DNA of 64,000 bases, from assembly GCF_014281055.1 (NCBI RefSeq), contig NZ_JACRSE010000005.1, forward strand, positions 62,001-126,000, written 5' to 3'. This stretch comes from Fluviispira vulneris. GTDB taxonomy: Bacteria > Bdellovibrionota_B > Oligoflexia > Silvanigrellales > Silvanigrellaceae. The translations under genes and the position numbers were made by a program. The notes beneath the pieces are model-generated. The model did not search any database. It was not told where the DNA came from and saw only the letters and a list, made by a program, of their open reading frames with translations. Below are positions 20,496-28,810 of this stretch, one piece after another (within the stretch, counting starts at the first letter, position 1; the number at the start of each line of letters is the position of its first letter).

Positions 20496-20654
20496 ATAAA
20501 TAAAACCCAACCCAAAATTTCTTATAACAAATAATTTTTAAGTCATTTTTTTGACTTTTTACTCAAACAGAGTGAATTAAAATAAAACATCTTACAATCA
20601 AAAATTATATATTTTAAAATATAAATTTAAGATATATCAAAAAGGGTTCTTAAC

Positions 20655-21395
20655 TTGAAATTCCTCATACTTTTCTTAATGTCATTTCATTTTATTGCTT
20701 ATGCAAATGTAAAAATAATCAAAGTGGGTTATTTTGAAATATTACCTTATGCTTTTAAAGATTCTAAAGGAAATATCGATGGTATCGCTGTCAATGGTAT
20801 AATAAAAAAACTAAACTTAGGAAGTAAATATAAAATACAATTTTATGAATTTCCTCTTGCAAGGGGTTTTCATGAATTAAGTAATGGAAATATTGATCTA
20901 TTACTACTAACGACAAGCCGAGTGTTTTTAAACAAATCAGATTATGCTCACTCTGTACCAATTTGTAAAATACATGAATATATTTTTGTCAACAAAAACT
21001 CTGAAATAAAAGAATATACAAGTTCCAATATATTTAAAAATAAAACCATCGGTGTCAGAGTAGGAGTAAATTTACCAGACTACTTTGAACAGAAGAAAAA
21101 TAATCTTATACTTTCCGAATCTTCTGGAGGAAAAGCAATACACACTCTTTTACAAAAATTATTACAAAATAGAATAGATATTCTTTATTTAAGTAATCCT
21201 AAAGCTGGAATTCTTGAAGCAAAAAGAATGAAGGTCCTTAATAAAATTAGATATATTCAATTGGGCGATCATACATATGAAGTCTATGTGGGCTTTGCTA
21301 AAAAATTAGACCCATTTGTTAAGAACAAAGTGAACGAAATAATAACTAAAAATATAGATGAACTTAAAATCATGTGCGTAGTTAATGATTCATAA
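20655..21395 (+). CDS. Periplasmic solute-binding-like protein (SBP_bac_3 family)
   Basis: 246 residues from TTG 20655, with AAGGG 9 bases upstream. The frame begins with a clear signal peptide (KFLILFLMSFHFIAYA). The mature protein starts IIKVGYFEILPYAFKDSKGNIDGI, the hallmark of the amino-acid-type binding fold, and continues with PLARGFHELSNGNIDLLLLT and IGVRVGVNLPDYF. No ABC permease or ATPase genes adjoin it. It could be an orphan receptor or a sensor-type binding protein. Confidence 0.8.
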   Translation: MKFLILFLMSFHFIAYANVKIIKVGYFEILPYAFKDSKGNIDGIAVNGIIKKLNLGSKYKIQFYEFPLARGFHELSNGNIDLLLLTTSRVFLNKSDYAHSVPICKIHEYIFVNKNSEIKEYTSSNIFKNKTIGVRVGVNLPDYFEQKKNNLILSESSGGKAIHTLLQKLLQNRIDILYLSNPKAGILEAKRMKVLNKIRYIQLGDHTYEVYVGFAKKLDPFVKNKVNEIITKNIDELKIMCVVNDS

Positions 21396-21425
21396 ATTTA
21401 ACTTTAACCAAAATTTTCTTTATAA

Positions 21426-22829
21426 TTACAACGAAAAATTAATTCCCGATTGCGTTGTAAATAAATTCTGAGTCTGTGTTCCATCTGGTAATGTTTTTAT
21501 TTTCCAATCATAGTATCCAAAACTGCAACTAAAAAAGAAATACTGATTTGTGCTTAATTTCTTATCAAACGAATACTTAAGAATAGGAGTAATAGCAACA
21601 GAATTTGCATCGGAAGCAATCAATTTACGCGACACATAAACAAGTGAGAAATCTAAGCCTAACTGCCAATTTCGCGTGATTAAATAGACAGGCTGAACAT
21701 CGATACTCAAACGATTTGCCAATCGTGCAGTCTGTAAACCATCCTGTATTAAGGATTTTTTGTCATCCGCAATTTTTAAAACAGGTAATTCAGAAGCGTA
21801 GGTATTATTTAAAAGAATAATTCCAGATAAAATCCCAGCATATGGGGTAAAATAAAACTCCGAAGAATCAAGTATGCCAATTGTATTCTGTGGGTAATTT
21901 GGAGGAATTCTTCCTTTCCCCTTATATGAACTTGAAACAGTTCTATTATATGGTTGAACATTTTTATCAGCAGGAAGTGATTGAAACCAAACAGTGGTAT
22001 GACCTTTTAAACCATCTGATAAAGGTCTTGAAAAAATACCACCAACCATAAACGAAGACGTATTCACTACCGTATCTAATTTTACATTATTATTTTCATT
22101 TTTTTGTTTGTTTAATTCTTGATAATAACGAAGGGCAAAAATGGGTTGAAAAATTTTTCCTTCAGATAATAAAAATTTACCCGAAAAAAAAGCAGTTAAT
22201 ATTAAATCATGTTCGTCATAGAGTTGTGGATTATTATCGTTATCTAAGATCTGATTGCCATTAATATCTCTCCCTGTAGCAAAAACAGATTCATTATTTA
22301 ATGCTAGTGATGCTTGAAAAACGTCATTTTCATAACCAAAGCCTTGTAACTCAATTTGATTAAAAGGATTGTCCAATTGAAATAAATAAACATTTTCGAA
22401 TTCAAAAGTTCTTCTTCCTACCCAAAATGAAGATATTTTTGCACTGCTCGGAAAATTTAAATAAAAATCTCTTAAGTGATATTTATTTTGTTCATATTCT
22501 TTTGGATATAAATTATAGATAAACGGCGAATCCCAAAAATAATCTACTCTAACTTTTAGCGAAACCCAATCACGTAAATCCAATGAAAACTTCGCAGACA
22601 GAGAATCAACACTGTAAGCAGTTGCACTGGTAGCTTGATTTTCTGAACTTTGATTTGGTGAGTTTCTCAAAGAAAAATTTTTACCCGCTGTTCTTAGAGC
22701 GCCTCGCCCCTTAAAACCGAAACTCATACTCCAAGAGTCTGAAAGAATTATATTTTCATCTGCATAGACATTAAATGTTTTTAAAACACTTAATATAATT
22801 ATTGCTGATATAGTACCTACCTTGTTCAT
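21426..22829 (-). CDS. LamB-like carbohydrate porin
   Basis: About 467 residues from ATG 22829, which begins a good signal peptide (NKVGTISAIIILSVL...NVYA). The upstream in-frame start would bury it. The body is rich in alternating aromatic/polar strands, and SFWVGRRTFEFENVYLFQLD resembles the 'WVGKRyy' strand of maltoporins. The C-terminus ends SGINFSL, with a hydrophobic final residue typical of outer-membrane barrels. Probably a sugar-specific or general porin. Substrate unknown. Its 3' end faces the binding-protein gene 30 bp away. Confidence 0.72.
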   Translation of the reverse strand: MNKVGTISAIIILSVLKTFNVYADENIILSDSWSMSFGFKGRGALRTAGKNFSLRNSPNQSSENQATSATAYSVDSLSAKFSLDLRDWVSLKVRVDYFWDSPFIYNLYPKEYEQNKYHLRDFYLNFPSSAKISSFWVGRRTFEFENVYLFQLDNPFNQIELQGFGYENDVFQASLALNNESVFATGRDINGNQILDNDNNPQLYDEHDLILTAFFSGKFLLSEGKIFQPIFALRYYQELNKQKNENNNVKLDTVVNTSSFMVGGIFSRPLSDGLKGHTTVWFQSLPADKNVQPYNRTVSSSYKGKGRIPPNYPQNTIGILDSSEFYFTPYAGILSGIILLNNTYASELPVLKIADDKKSLIQDGLQTARLANRLSIDVQPVYLITRNWQLGLDFSLVYVSRKLIASDANSVAITPILKYSFDKKLSTNQYFFFSCSFGYYDWKIKTLPDGTQTQNLFTTQSGINFSL

Positions 22830-22927
22830 GAAAATAAACTCTTTTGAAAACATTTGATTATAAAATACAAGTTGATTCACCCGAGATTAATATGTGATTA
22901 TACTCAAAATACTCTAACAAGCCCCCC

Positions 22928-22955
22928 TTGACCGAGTAAGTTCAGATACTATGTT
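22928..22955 (+). promoter_or_regulatory. Candidate promoter for nfu-mrp
   Basis: TTGACC (22928-22933) and TATGTT (22950-22955) with a 16-bp spacer lie in the divergent gap between the porin gene and nfu, about 58 bp before the nfu start. The -10 match is modest. Confidence 0.35.
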
Positions 22956-23013
22956 CATAATGAAAAAATATTTCAACCTATAGGGGTTGTCTCTCTTTTT
23001 ATGAGGTTCTTAA

Positions 23014-23238
23014 ATGATTGCAAAGATTCAGGAAATTATTGAACAACAAATCCGACCTGCTCTCCAGTCCGATGGAGGGGATATAGAGTTGATTGATGTC
23101 GAAGATGGTATCGTTAAGGTAAGGCTCGTAGGAGCTTGTTCTCATTGCCCTTCTAGCGCAATGACTTTATATCAAGGAGTGGAAAAAATGCTTATGGAAA
23201 AAGTGCCTGAAGTCAAAGGCATCGAGCAGGTCTGGTAA
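23014..23238 (+). CDS. NifU-like Fe-S scaffold (Nfu domain only)
   Basis: 74 residues, essentially the stand-alone NifU C-terminal domain. IRPALQSDGGDIELIDVEDG is the conserved N-terminal block, and C42 and C45 in CSHCPSS form the CxxC cluster-binding pair, ending with PEVKGIEQVW. These proteins carry a [4Fe-4S] cluster and hand it to targets. ATG at 23014 follows GAGG. The mrp gene begins 2 bp later, so the two Fe-S factors are made together. Confidence 0.92.
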   Translation: MIAKIQEIIEQQIRPALQSDGGDIELIDVEDGIVKVRLVGACSHCPSSAMTLYQGVEKMLMEKVPEVKGIEQVW

Positions 23239-23240
23239 AA

Positions 23241-24389
23241 ATGACTGAAAATACTAAACAAATACTTGATACAGTTCAAGAACTAGAATCTGTATTGTCT
23301 TTTGCTGTGCAAAAATCCTTAGGAAATTTCACTTGGAAAGAGAGAACTCACTCTGTTGAAGAAGAGAGTGGAGTGTTTAAAGTCCGTTTTTATTCTGACG
23401 GTTTAAACTTAGCAGAAAAAACTGCAATTGAAGCTATTATCAAAGAAAACTTGGGCAAAAATAACTATAATTTTTCAGTTTATTTTGAGCGCAAGGATAA
23501 ACCAGCATCACAGCCACAAAAAACGCCCCACGCTCCTCCTCAAAGCTCGGGAGCTCATGAGCAAGCAGCGCATTCTCAGCAAAAACCAGATATGCGTCCT
23601 CCATCGGGGAAACGACCTATCTCCGGAGTTAAAAGAATCATTGCCGTTGCAAGCGGAAAAGGAGGTGTGGGCAAAAGCACGGTGAGTGTAAACTTAGCAT
23701 TAGCACTTTATAATCAAGGATATAAAGTGGGCATACTCGATGCTGATATCTACGGGCCTAGCGTCCCAACAATGCTTAATATACATAAAGACCCATTGGT
23801 GAATGAAAATAATAAAATTATTCCCCCTGAATCTTTTGGCTTAAAAGTTATGTCATTTGGTTTTTTTGCCCCTGAAGAAACGGCTGTAATTTGGCGAGGC
23901 CCCATGATCATGAAAGCCTTGCAACAGTTTTTCTGGGATGTTGAGTGGGGTGAACTTGATTTTTTAATTATCGATCTTCCTCCTGGAACGGGCGATGCTC
24001 AGTTAACTTTAGTGCAAAGCATTCCAATTTCAGGTGCTGTTATCGTAACAACACCACAAAACGTTGCTCTTCTCGATGCTGTAAAAGGCATTGCGATGTT
24101 CCGTAAAACAGATGTCCCTATCATTGGGGTCGTCGAAAACATGTCAACTTTCTCTTGCCCTGCATGTGGAACTGAGACACATATTTTCGGTGCGGGCGGT
24201 GCTGAAAAAGTATCTGAAAAATTTGAGGTCCCTATCCTTGGACATGTTCCTCTGATTCCTGAAATTCGTGCTGCAGGTGATCTTGGTGAACCATTAACTT
24301 CACAGCCTAAACACGCCGTTCGTATTCGTTTTGCTGAGATTGCTGAAAAAGTTGTTAAAAACACTTTGACAATGGAAAATAAAAAGTAA
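23241..24389 (+). CDS. mrp: Mrp/ApbC-family Fe-S carrier ATPase
   Basis: 382 residues. The deviant Walker A SGKGGVGKST (138-147), DADIYGPSVP and LIIDLPPGTGD are diagnostic of the Mrp/NBP35 branch of P-loop ATPases, and CPAC about residue 305 is the cluster-bridging CxxC. The N-terminal 85 residues take the place of the MIP18/DUF59 domain but are divergent, and a Pro/Gln/His-rich linker (about 86-128) joins them. It assembles or transfers Fe-S clusters in the cytoplasm, probably with the adjacent Nfu protein. Confidence 0.94.
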   Translation: MTENTKQILDTVQELESVLSFAVQKSLGNFTWKERTHSVEEESGVFKVRFYSDGLNLAEKTAIEAIIKENLGKNNYNFSVYFERKDKPASQPQKTPHAPPQSSGAHEQAAHSQQKPDMRPPSGKRPISGVKRIIAVASGKGGVGKSTVSVNLALALYNQGYKVGILDADIYGPSVPTMLNIHKDPLVNENNKIIPPESFGLKVMSFGFFAPEETAVIWRGPMIMKALQQFFWDVEWGELDFLIIDLPPGTGDAQLTLVQSIPISGAVIVTTPQNVALLDAVKGIAMFRKTDVPIIGVVENMSTFSCPACGTETHIFGAGGAEKVSEKFEVPILGHVPLIPEIRAAGDLGEPLTSQPKHAVRIRFAEIAEKVVKNTLTMENKK

Positions 24390-24397
24390 TTTATTGG

Positions 24398-25789
24398 TCA
24401 AATTAAACTTTGGTTATATGACGGTGACATGACAAAATTTAAAAAACGGCCAGTTCCTGATATATATTCATAAGTATGTTCAAGTTCAGCAGGAATAAAA
24501 ATCGTTGCTGGACTTTTTATTAATTGACTCTCATTATTTATTGTTACCTTAGCGACAAGACCCGTTCCATCAGAATTATTCCCCATAAAAACAAAAATAC
24601 TGTCACAATGATGTGCATGCGTATCGACATGAGGTTCATAACTTTCTGCATAATCTTCTTTAAAAAGACGTTCGATGATATAAACAGGAGATCTTTCATC
24701 CACTCGAAAATCAATGTAAACCCAACGATCACCCACTCCATGTCTGTGATATTTTAACTCTTCAGCAGATTTTAAAAAGGGGATCCCGATTTTAAAATCA
24801 TTTAAAAATCTTTTTTGATTTTCTCGAATATATTCCTTAGTAGCCATAGACCTTTTCATCGCAAAAGGTTCTGGTGATAAATATTCATATGCTTGATAGT
24901 TTTTTGAATTCGCTTTTGTATGATATTTTGATGTATGGATAAATACATTTTTACCTACGATAGGTCTATAAAATTCAGGTGTAAAATGGGCAATTCTTGA
25001 AACAATACTTGCTAAATATTTTGTTTCCTTAAAATTATAATCAGAATAATTATAAAATTCTTTTAACGAGGCACTCATTTGAAATAAATCACAGATACCT
25101 GCTCTCTCACCTATTCCAAGCACGCTGACATCAATGACAGTGGCACCCGCCTCTATAGCAGCATGGGCATTGGCTAATGCTAATCCTAAATCATTGTGAA
25201 GATGCACTTCTATTTCGCATTTAAATTTACTCACAGCCAAACGAACCATCTGCTTACATTTTCTAGGATTCCACGCACCGACCGTATCTGCCAAGCTCAA
25301 ACGATCTAAGCTTTCTTCTGCTAACATTTGTGCAATTTCTTCAACGATATCATGAGATGTACGTGAAGCATCTTCTATCGTAAATCGAACTTTTAAACCT
25401 AATTTTTTTGCATAACGAATGGAAGATTTAACTTGCTCTTTTACCCAATCTTTTGACTTATTTGTATATTTAGTCTCAAGAGATATAGGGTTAAATGAAG
25501 CCCATATTCCAACCCAATTTGCCCCAGTCCGATATGCAGAAAGTATTTCAGAATGACAAGCGCGAGAATGCACTAAAATATTTGTACTTTTAATTTCATT
25601 GCAAATTGACATGCATGTCTCTTCTTCTTTTATTGATATTCCAGGATGTCCTATTTCAATAGTGTCTACACCAAAAAGAGCTAAATGCTTTGCAATTTCA
25701 ATTTTTTCTTCTAGAGAAAAGCAAACACCGTAAGCTTGCTCGCCTTCTCGCAGAGTGGAATCAAGAAGTTTTATTTTATTACGAAGCAC
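24398..25789 (-). CDS. DRE-TIM metallolyase (HMGL-like) fused to a cupin
   Basis: 463 residues from GTG 25789 (AAGGA upstream). Residues about 5-275 are a DRE-TIM barrel: LLDSTLREGEQAYGV is the metal/catalytic motif, VHLHNDLGLALANA supplies the HxH metal ligands, and VLGIGERAG is the glycine loop. This family includes isopropylmalate, homocitrate and citramalate synthases. There is no LeuA allosteric domain. Instead, about residues 385-455 form a cupin (HVDTHAHHCDSIFVFMG, then PAELEHTYEY). Its start overlaps the hydrolase gene by 11 bp. The reaction is probably an acetyl-CoA-type aldol condensation or a lyase. Product unknown. Confidence 0.82.
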   Translation of the reverse strand: MLRNKIKLLDSTLREGEQAYGVCFSLEEKIEIAKHLALFGVDTIEIGHPGISIKEEETCMSICNEIKSTNILVHSRACHSEILSAYRTGANWVGIWASFNPISLETKYTNKSKDWVKEQVKSSIRYAKKLGLKVRFTIEDASRTSHDIVEEIAQMLAEESLDRLSLADTVGAWNPRKCKQMVRLAVSKFKCEIEVHLHNDLGLALANAHAAIEAGATVIDVSVLGIGERAGICDLFQMSASLKEFYNYSDYNFKETKYLASIVSRIAHFTPEFYRPIVGKNVFIHTSKYHTKANSKNYQAYEYLSPEPFAMKRSMATKEYIRENQKRFLNDFKIGIPFLKSAEELKYHRHGVGDRWVYIDFRVDERSPVYIIERLFKEDYAESYEPHVDTHAHHCDSIFVFMGNNSDGTGLVAKVTINNESQLIKSPATIFIPAELEHTYEYISGTGRFLNFVMSPSYNQSLI

Positions 25790-26807
25790 TTTCTGTTTCC
25801 TTATTTTTTAGAAAAGACACTATAGCGTCTATATATTTTTTCCGATTATTTTCATAGATAATCCAATGTGTTGCATTTTTAATAATAATTTCTTTTTTAA
25901 ATTTTACACCTGTAAGTTTTTTAAAAAGATTTTTATCTGCAAATAAATCTTGATCGCCATTAATCACTAATGTTGGTTGAATAATTTTAGATATTTCATA
26001 AACAGGTCGTTCATTCCATACTTCAAAAAGATCTTTCATTGGCCCCATGACTCTTCTAATTGAACCAGGAACTCTGCTCTTGCTATCAAGATTTCTATAT
26101 ACTTTCTCAATTGAGTTAATTGTGTCCTGAGTTACTAAATCTTTTTCTTGCATCATCATTTTCCAATGTGAATAAATCGCTTCCCAAGGAATATTTTGAT
26201 ACGCTCCTAATTTAGCATTAAATTGATTATTCTTATCTGCAAAAGGTTTGGTAAATAAGGGAAGACTGAAGGAATGCATTGCTCCCGTTAAAACTAATTT
26301 ATCAACATTTTTATGATTTATTGAAGCATATTCTGCTGCTACAATTGATCCAAAAGACCAACCAATGAGGGAAACTTTTTCAACATTTTTTAATTTAGTA
26401 ATATAATCGATTATGACAGAAAGTTGTTTTATAGCATCTTTACTTTGTAGGGGATAAACACCTTCTGGTGGTGGATAAATTTCCATTTCTTTTGGATAAG
26501 TTGATTTACCCATTCCTTCAAAATCAACACTAAAAACATCCAGTCCCGCTTTTGCCAATTCATCCATAAACGAAACAGCAGGTATATCAAATGCTTCTGC
26601 AGAAGGAATACAAAGCGGTGGGAGTAAAATAACAATGCCCGATCTTTTATTCTTTGCTATCGCTTTATTAAAACTTTTTTCTTTGACATACAACGTGCTT
26701 TCCGAACCATATTTTATAAAATGCTCGGTTATTTTGATATTGTTAGAATAGGAATTTAAGCATACAACTAACTGAATAAAAACAATGAAAAACTTAAAGT
26801 AACGCAT
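25779..26807 (-). CDS. Exported alpha/beta hydrolase
   Basis: 342 residues. The N-terminus (RYFKFFIVFIQLVVCLNSYS) is a probable Sec signal peptide. The nucleophile elbow is GWSFGS (about residue 150), the oxyanion region is VILLPPLCIPSAEAFD, the acid is the Asp in LVINGDQDLF and the histidine is in KNATHWIIYEN, so the triad is complete. It resembles serine aminopeptidase/lysophospholipase-type hydrolases. It lies between ThiF-like gene 1 and the DRE-TIM gene with overlap or short spacing, so it belongs to that operon even though it should act in the periplasm. That is odd for a biosynthetic partner. Confidence 0.8.
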   Translation of the reverse strand: MRYFKFFIVFIQLVVCLNSYSNNIKITEHFIKYGSESTLYVKEKSFNKAIAKNKRSGIVILLPPLCIPSAEAFDIPAVSFMDELAKAGLDVFSVDFEGMGKSTYPKEMEIYPPPEGVYPLQSKDAIKQLSVIIDYITKLKNVEKVSLIGWSFGSIVAAEYASINHKNVDKLVLTGAMHSFSLPLFTKPFADKNNQFNAKLGAYQNIPWEAIYSHWKMMMQEKDLVTQDTINSIEKVYRNLDSKSRVPGSIRRVMGPMKDLFEVWNERPVYEISKIIQPTLVINGDQDLFADKNLFKKLTGVKFKKEIIIKNATHWIIYENNRKKYIDAIVSFLKNKETESAS

Positions 26808-26829
26808 TTTCCCATGTCCCTTCCATTAA

Positions 26830-27675
26830 TTAAAGCAATGAATTATCCCATGTTCCTTCCACTGGATGTTCTATTTTTACCATTTCAGTCCTACCTAAAT
26901 CAATTTTAACTAAATTTGGTGCATAACTAGGAGAAAGATTGTTTCGCTTTAAAATATATTTAAATACCTCAAAACTTGCCAATAATCCTACGATATTCGC
27001 AACAGGACAAAGCACTGCCCATGGAGCTTTTTTATCTACAAAAGCATTGGCCCATTCTTCATGTGCACCAAATTTAACAGAATTTATTGCTCTCTCATTT
27101 TTTATTTTTAATATTTCATTTTTAACTTCGTCACTTAATTCTTTATTATAAGAATTATGTCGCAAAACAATTTCATAAGGAGGTGTATTGTCTGAAAAAG
27201 TCATCACGCCACCACGGAAGGGAGGAGTCACTGCAATCCAAACGGATGGAATTTGAATTTTTTGAGCTGTCCTATGAATAATAACTCTCGTCACAAGATT
27301 GTCAGTAGCATCTACAACAATGTCAGAATCTTTTAATAATCGATAGGCATTTTCTTCATTAAACATTTCCAATGAAACTTTTACATTTATATTTGGATTG
27401 ATGTCTAATAATGTTTCTTTAGCACATTCTGCTTTGTATTTATTAATTCTTGAGACCGATGAAAGCATTTGTCTATTAATGTTACTCAATTCAAATTTAT
27501 CCATATCTACAACATGGATATTTCCTATTCCCATTCGAGCGAGCGAGATGAGAGTCACTCCACCTACCCCACCCGCACCAATGACAGTTACTTTTGCTTT
27601 TGCTAAACTTATTTGTTCTTTTTCTGTTATAACTCCAATGTTTCTCATAAAAATTTCATTTTCTAATGATTGCAT
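26830..27675 (-). CDS. ThiF/MoeB/E1-like adenylyltransferase 1
   Basis: 281 residues. VTVIGAGGVGGVTLISLARMG is the Rossmann nucleotide site, VVDMDKFELSNINRQML the E1 signature with the NxxRQ motif, and DIVVDATDN the Mg-ATP aspartate region. E1-like proteins activate a C-terminal carboxylate as acyl-adenylate. The two CxxC zinc pairs of ThiF and MoeB are absent, and no ubiquitin-like (ThiS/MoaD) partner is nearby, which recalls peptide- or small-molecule-activating members such as MccB. ATG 27675 follows AAGGATAAGAA. It is a paralogue of the gene at 27810-28673. Confidence 0.87.
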   Translation of the reverse strand: MQSLENEIFMRNIGVITEKEQISLAKAKVTVIGAGGVGGVTLISLARMGIGNIHVVDMDKFELSNINRQMLSSVSRINKYKAECAKETLLDINPNINVKVSLEMFNEENAYRLLKDSDIVVDATDNLVTRVIIHRTAQKIQIPSVWIAVTPPFRGGVMTFSDNTPPYEIVLRHNSYNKELSDEVKNEILKIKNERAINSVKFGAHEEWANAFVDKKAPWAVLCPVANIVGLLASFEVFKYILKRNNLSPSYAPNLVKIDLGRTEMVKIEHPVEGTWDNSLL

Positions 27676-27809
27676 TTCTTATCCTTCAATTTATAAAATA
27701 TTTTTAATTATGCTTTTCTAATTTACCCTAAAGCTTTTCTTGATTTTGTTTTTTACAGGATTCTAAATCTTTTCTTGATTAAGCTTATTAAGTTATTATA
27801 AATCTATTC

Positions 27810-28673
27810 TTAAATATGAATAGCCTCCCAATAGCCCTGACTTGGTGTCTGTACAGAAACGGGATAAAGCAAGTTATCCAAATCGATTAAAATCCCTTTT
27901 GGAGCTAATGCAAGCGGTTTTTTACCGATAATAAGCTGAATAACTTCATGACAACTAAACGATGCTAATAAAGATGCACGAATAGGAGTTATTATCCACC
28001 CAACTTTTCCTGCGCAGAAATCATCTGCCCATTCTTTTGGTGCTCCCTTTTCAACCGAATATTGTGCTCTTTGTTTCTTTAAATTTTGCACAAATTCATG
28101 CACTGAAGGATCCGAAATTTTTTTCCCATGTGTTGGTATATTTAAGGCCGTTTCGTAATCAATCCCATCCGGAATAAAAGTAGAAACAAAGCCCCTATGT
28201 GGCGGACTTCCTGACATAGAAACACTGGGAATTCCATGTTTTTTTGCTGCACGATGGACAATAATTCTCGAAGGCATATCATCCAACGCTTCGAGCACAA
28301 CATCATGACCTTTTATCAAATCATCTACATTTTCTTCTGTAACTTTTACTTGATAAAATCGAGATTTTAAATATGGATTAATATCTTTTAAATATTTTTC
28401 AGTGGAAATACTTTTTGCTACATCAATTGTAGAACAAAATGCCAACATCTGTCGATTGATATTTGAAATTTCAAATGTATCAGGATCCACACCACTCAAA
28501 GATCCTATACCTGCACGCGCACAGAGAATGGCCTCCATTCCACCCACACCACCTAAGCCAAAAATAATAACTTTACTGTTAGCAAGCATTTCTTGCTCTT
28601 TATGTGAATAAACTCCAATATTTTTTTTGGTCATTTCTGAATAATATTCAGCTTCATTTAACTTAATATTCAT
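27810..28673 (-). CDS. ThiF/MoeB/E1-like adenylyltransferase 2
   Basis: 287 residues, paralogous to the neighbouring ThiF-like protein (shared GVYSHKEQ/GVITEKEQ start, NINRQML, and a 'GA..EWA..F...K..W' block). VIIFGLGGVGGMEAI is the nucleotide loop. Where paralogue 1 has DATDN, this one reads EALDDM, so the Mg-ATP aspartate pattern is altered and it may be the regulatory or inactive half of a heterodimer. No CxxC zinc pairs. ATG 28673 is preceded by GGGGGGAA. It is the first gene of the four-gene minus-strand locus. Confidence 0.86.
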   Translation of the reverse strand: MNIKLNEAEYYSEMTKKNIGVYSHKEQEMLANSKVIIFGLGGVGGMEAILCARAGIGSLSGVDPDTFEISNINRQMLAFCSTIDVAKSISTEKYLKDINPYLKSRFYQVKVTEENVDDLIKGHDVVLEALDDMPSRIIVHRAAKKHGIPSVSMSGSPPHRGFVSTFIPDGIDYETALNIPTHGKKISDPSVHEFVQNLKKQRAQYSVEKGAPKEWADDFCAGKVGWIITPIRASLLASFSCHEVIQLIIGKKPLALAPKGILIDLDNLLYPVSVQTPSQGYWEAIHI

Positions 28674-28810
28674 GTTCCCCCCTCTTACAAGAAGCTTTAT
28701 AAATGAGTCTTAAGCTCTTGCAAACAAAAGGGAATAGGCGCAACAAAATGTTTCATATGTTGTGTATTTTTTGTTTATTTAAAAAATTTCTTTCCCACAA
28801 TTATTTTAGC

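Noticed and set aside
27676-28810. Search for a small peptide precursor beside the ThiF-like genes, as in microcin C-type systems
   Set aside because: The 134-bp and 137-bp gaps contain no short frame with a ribosome site that I would defend.
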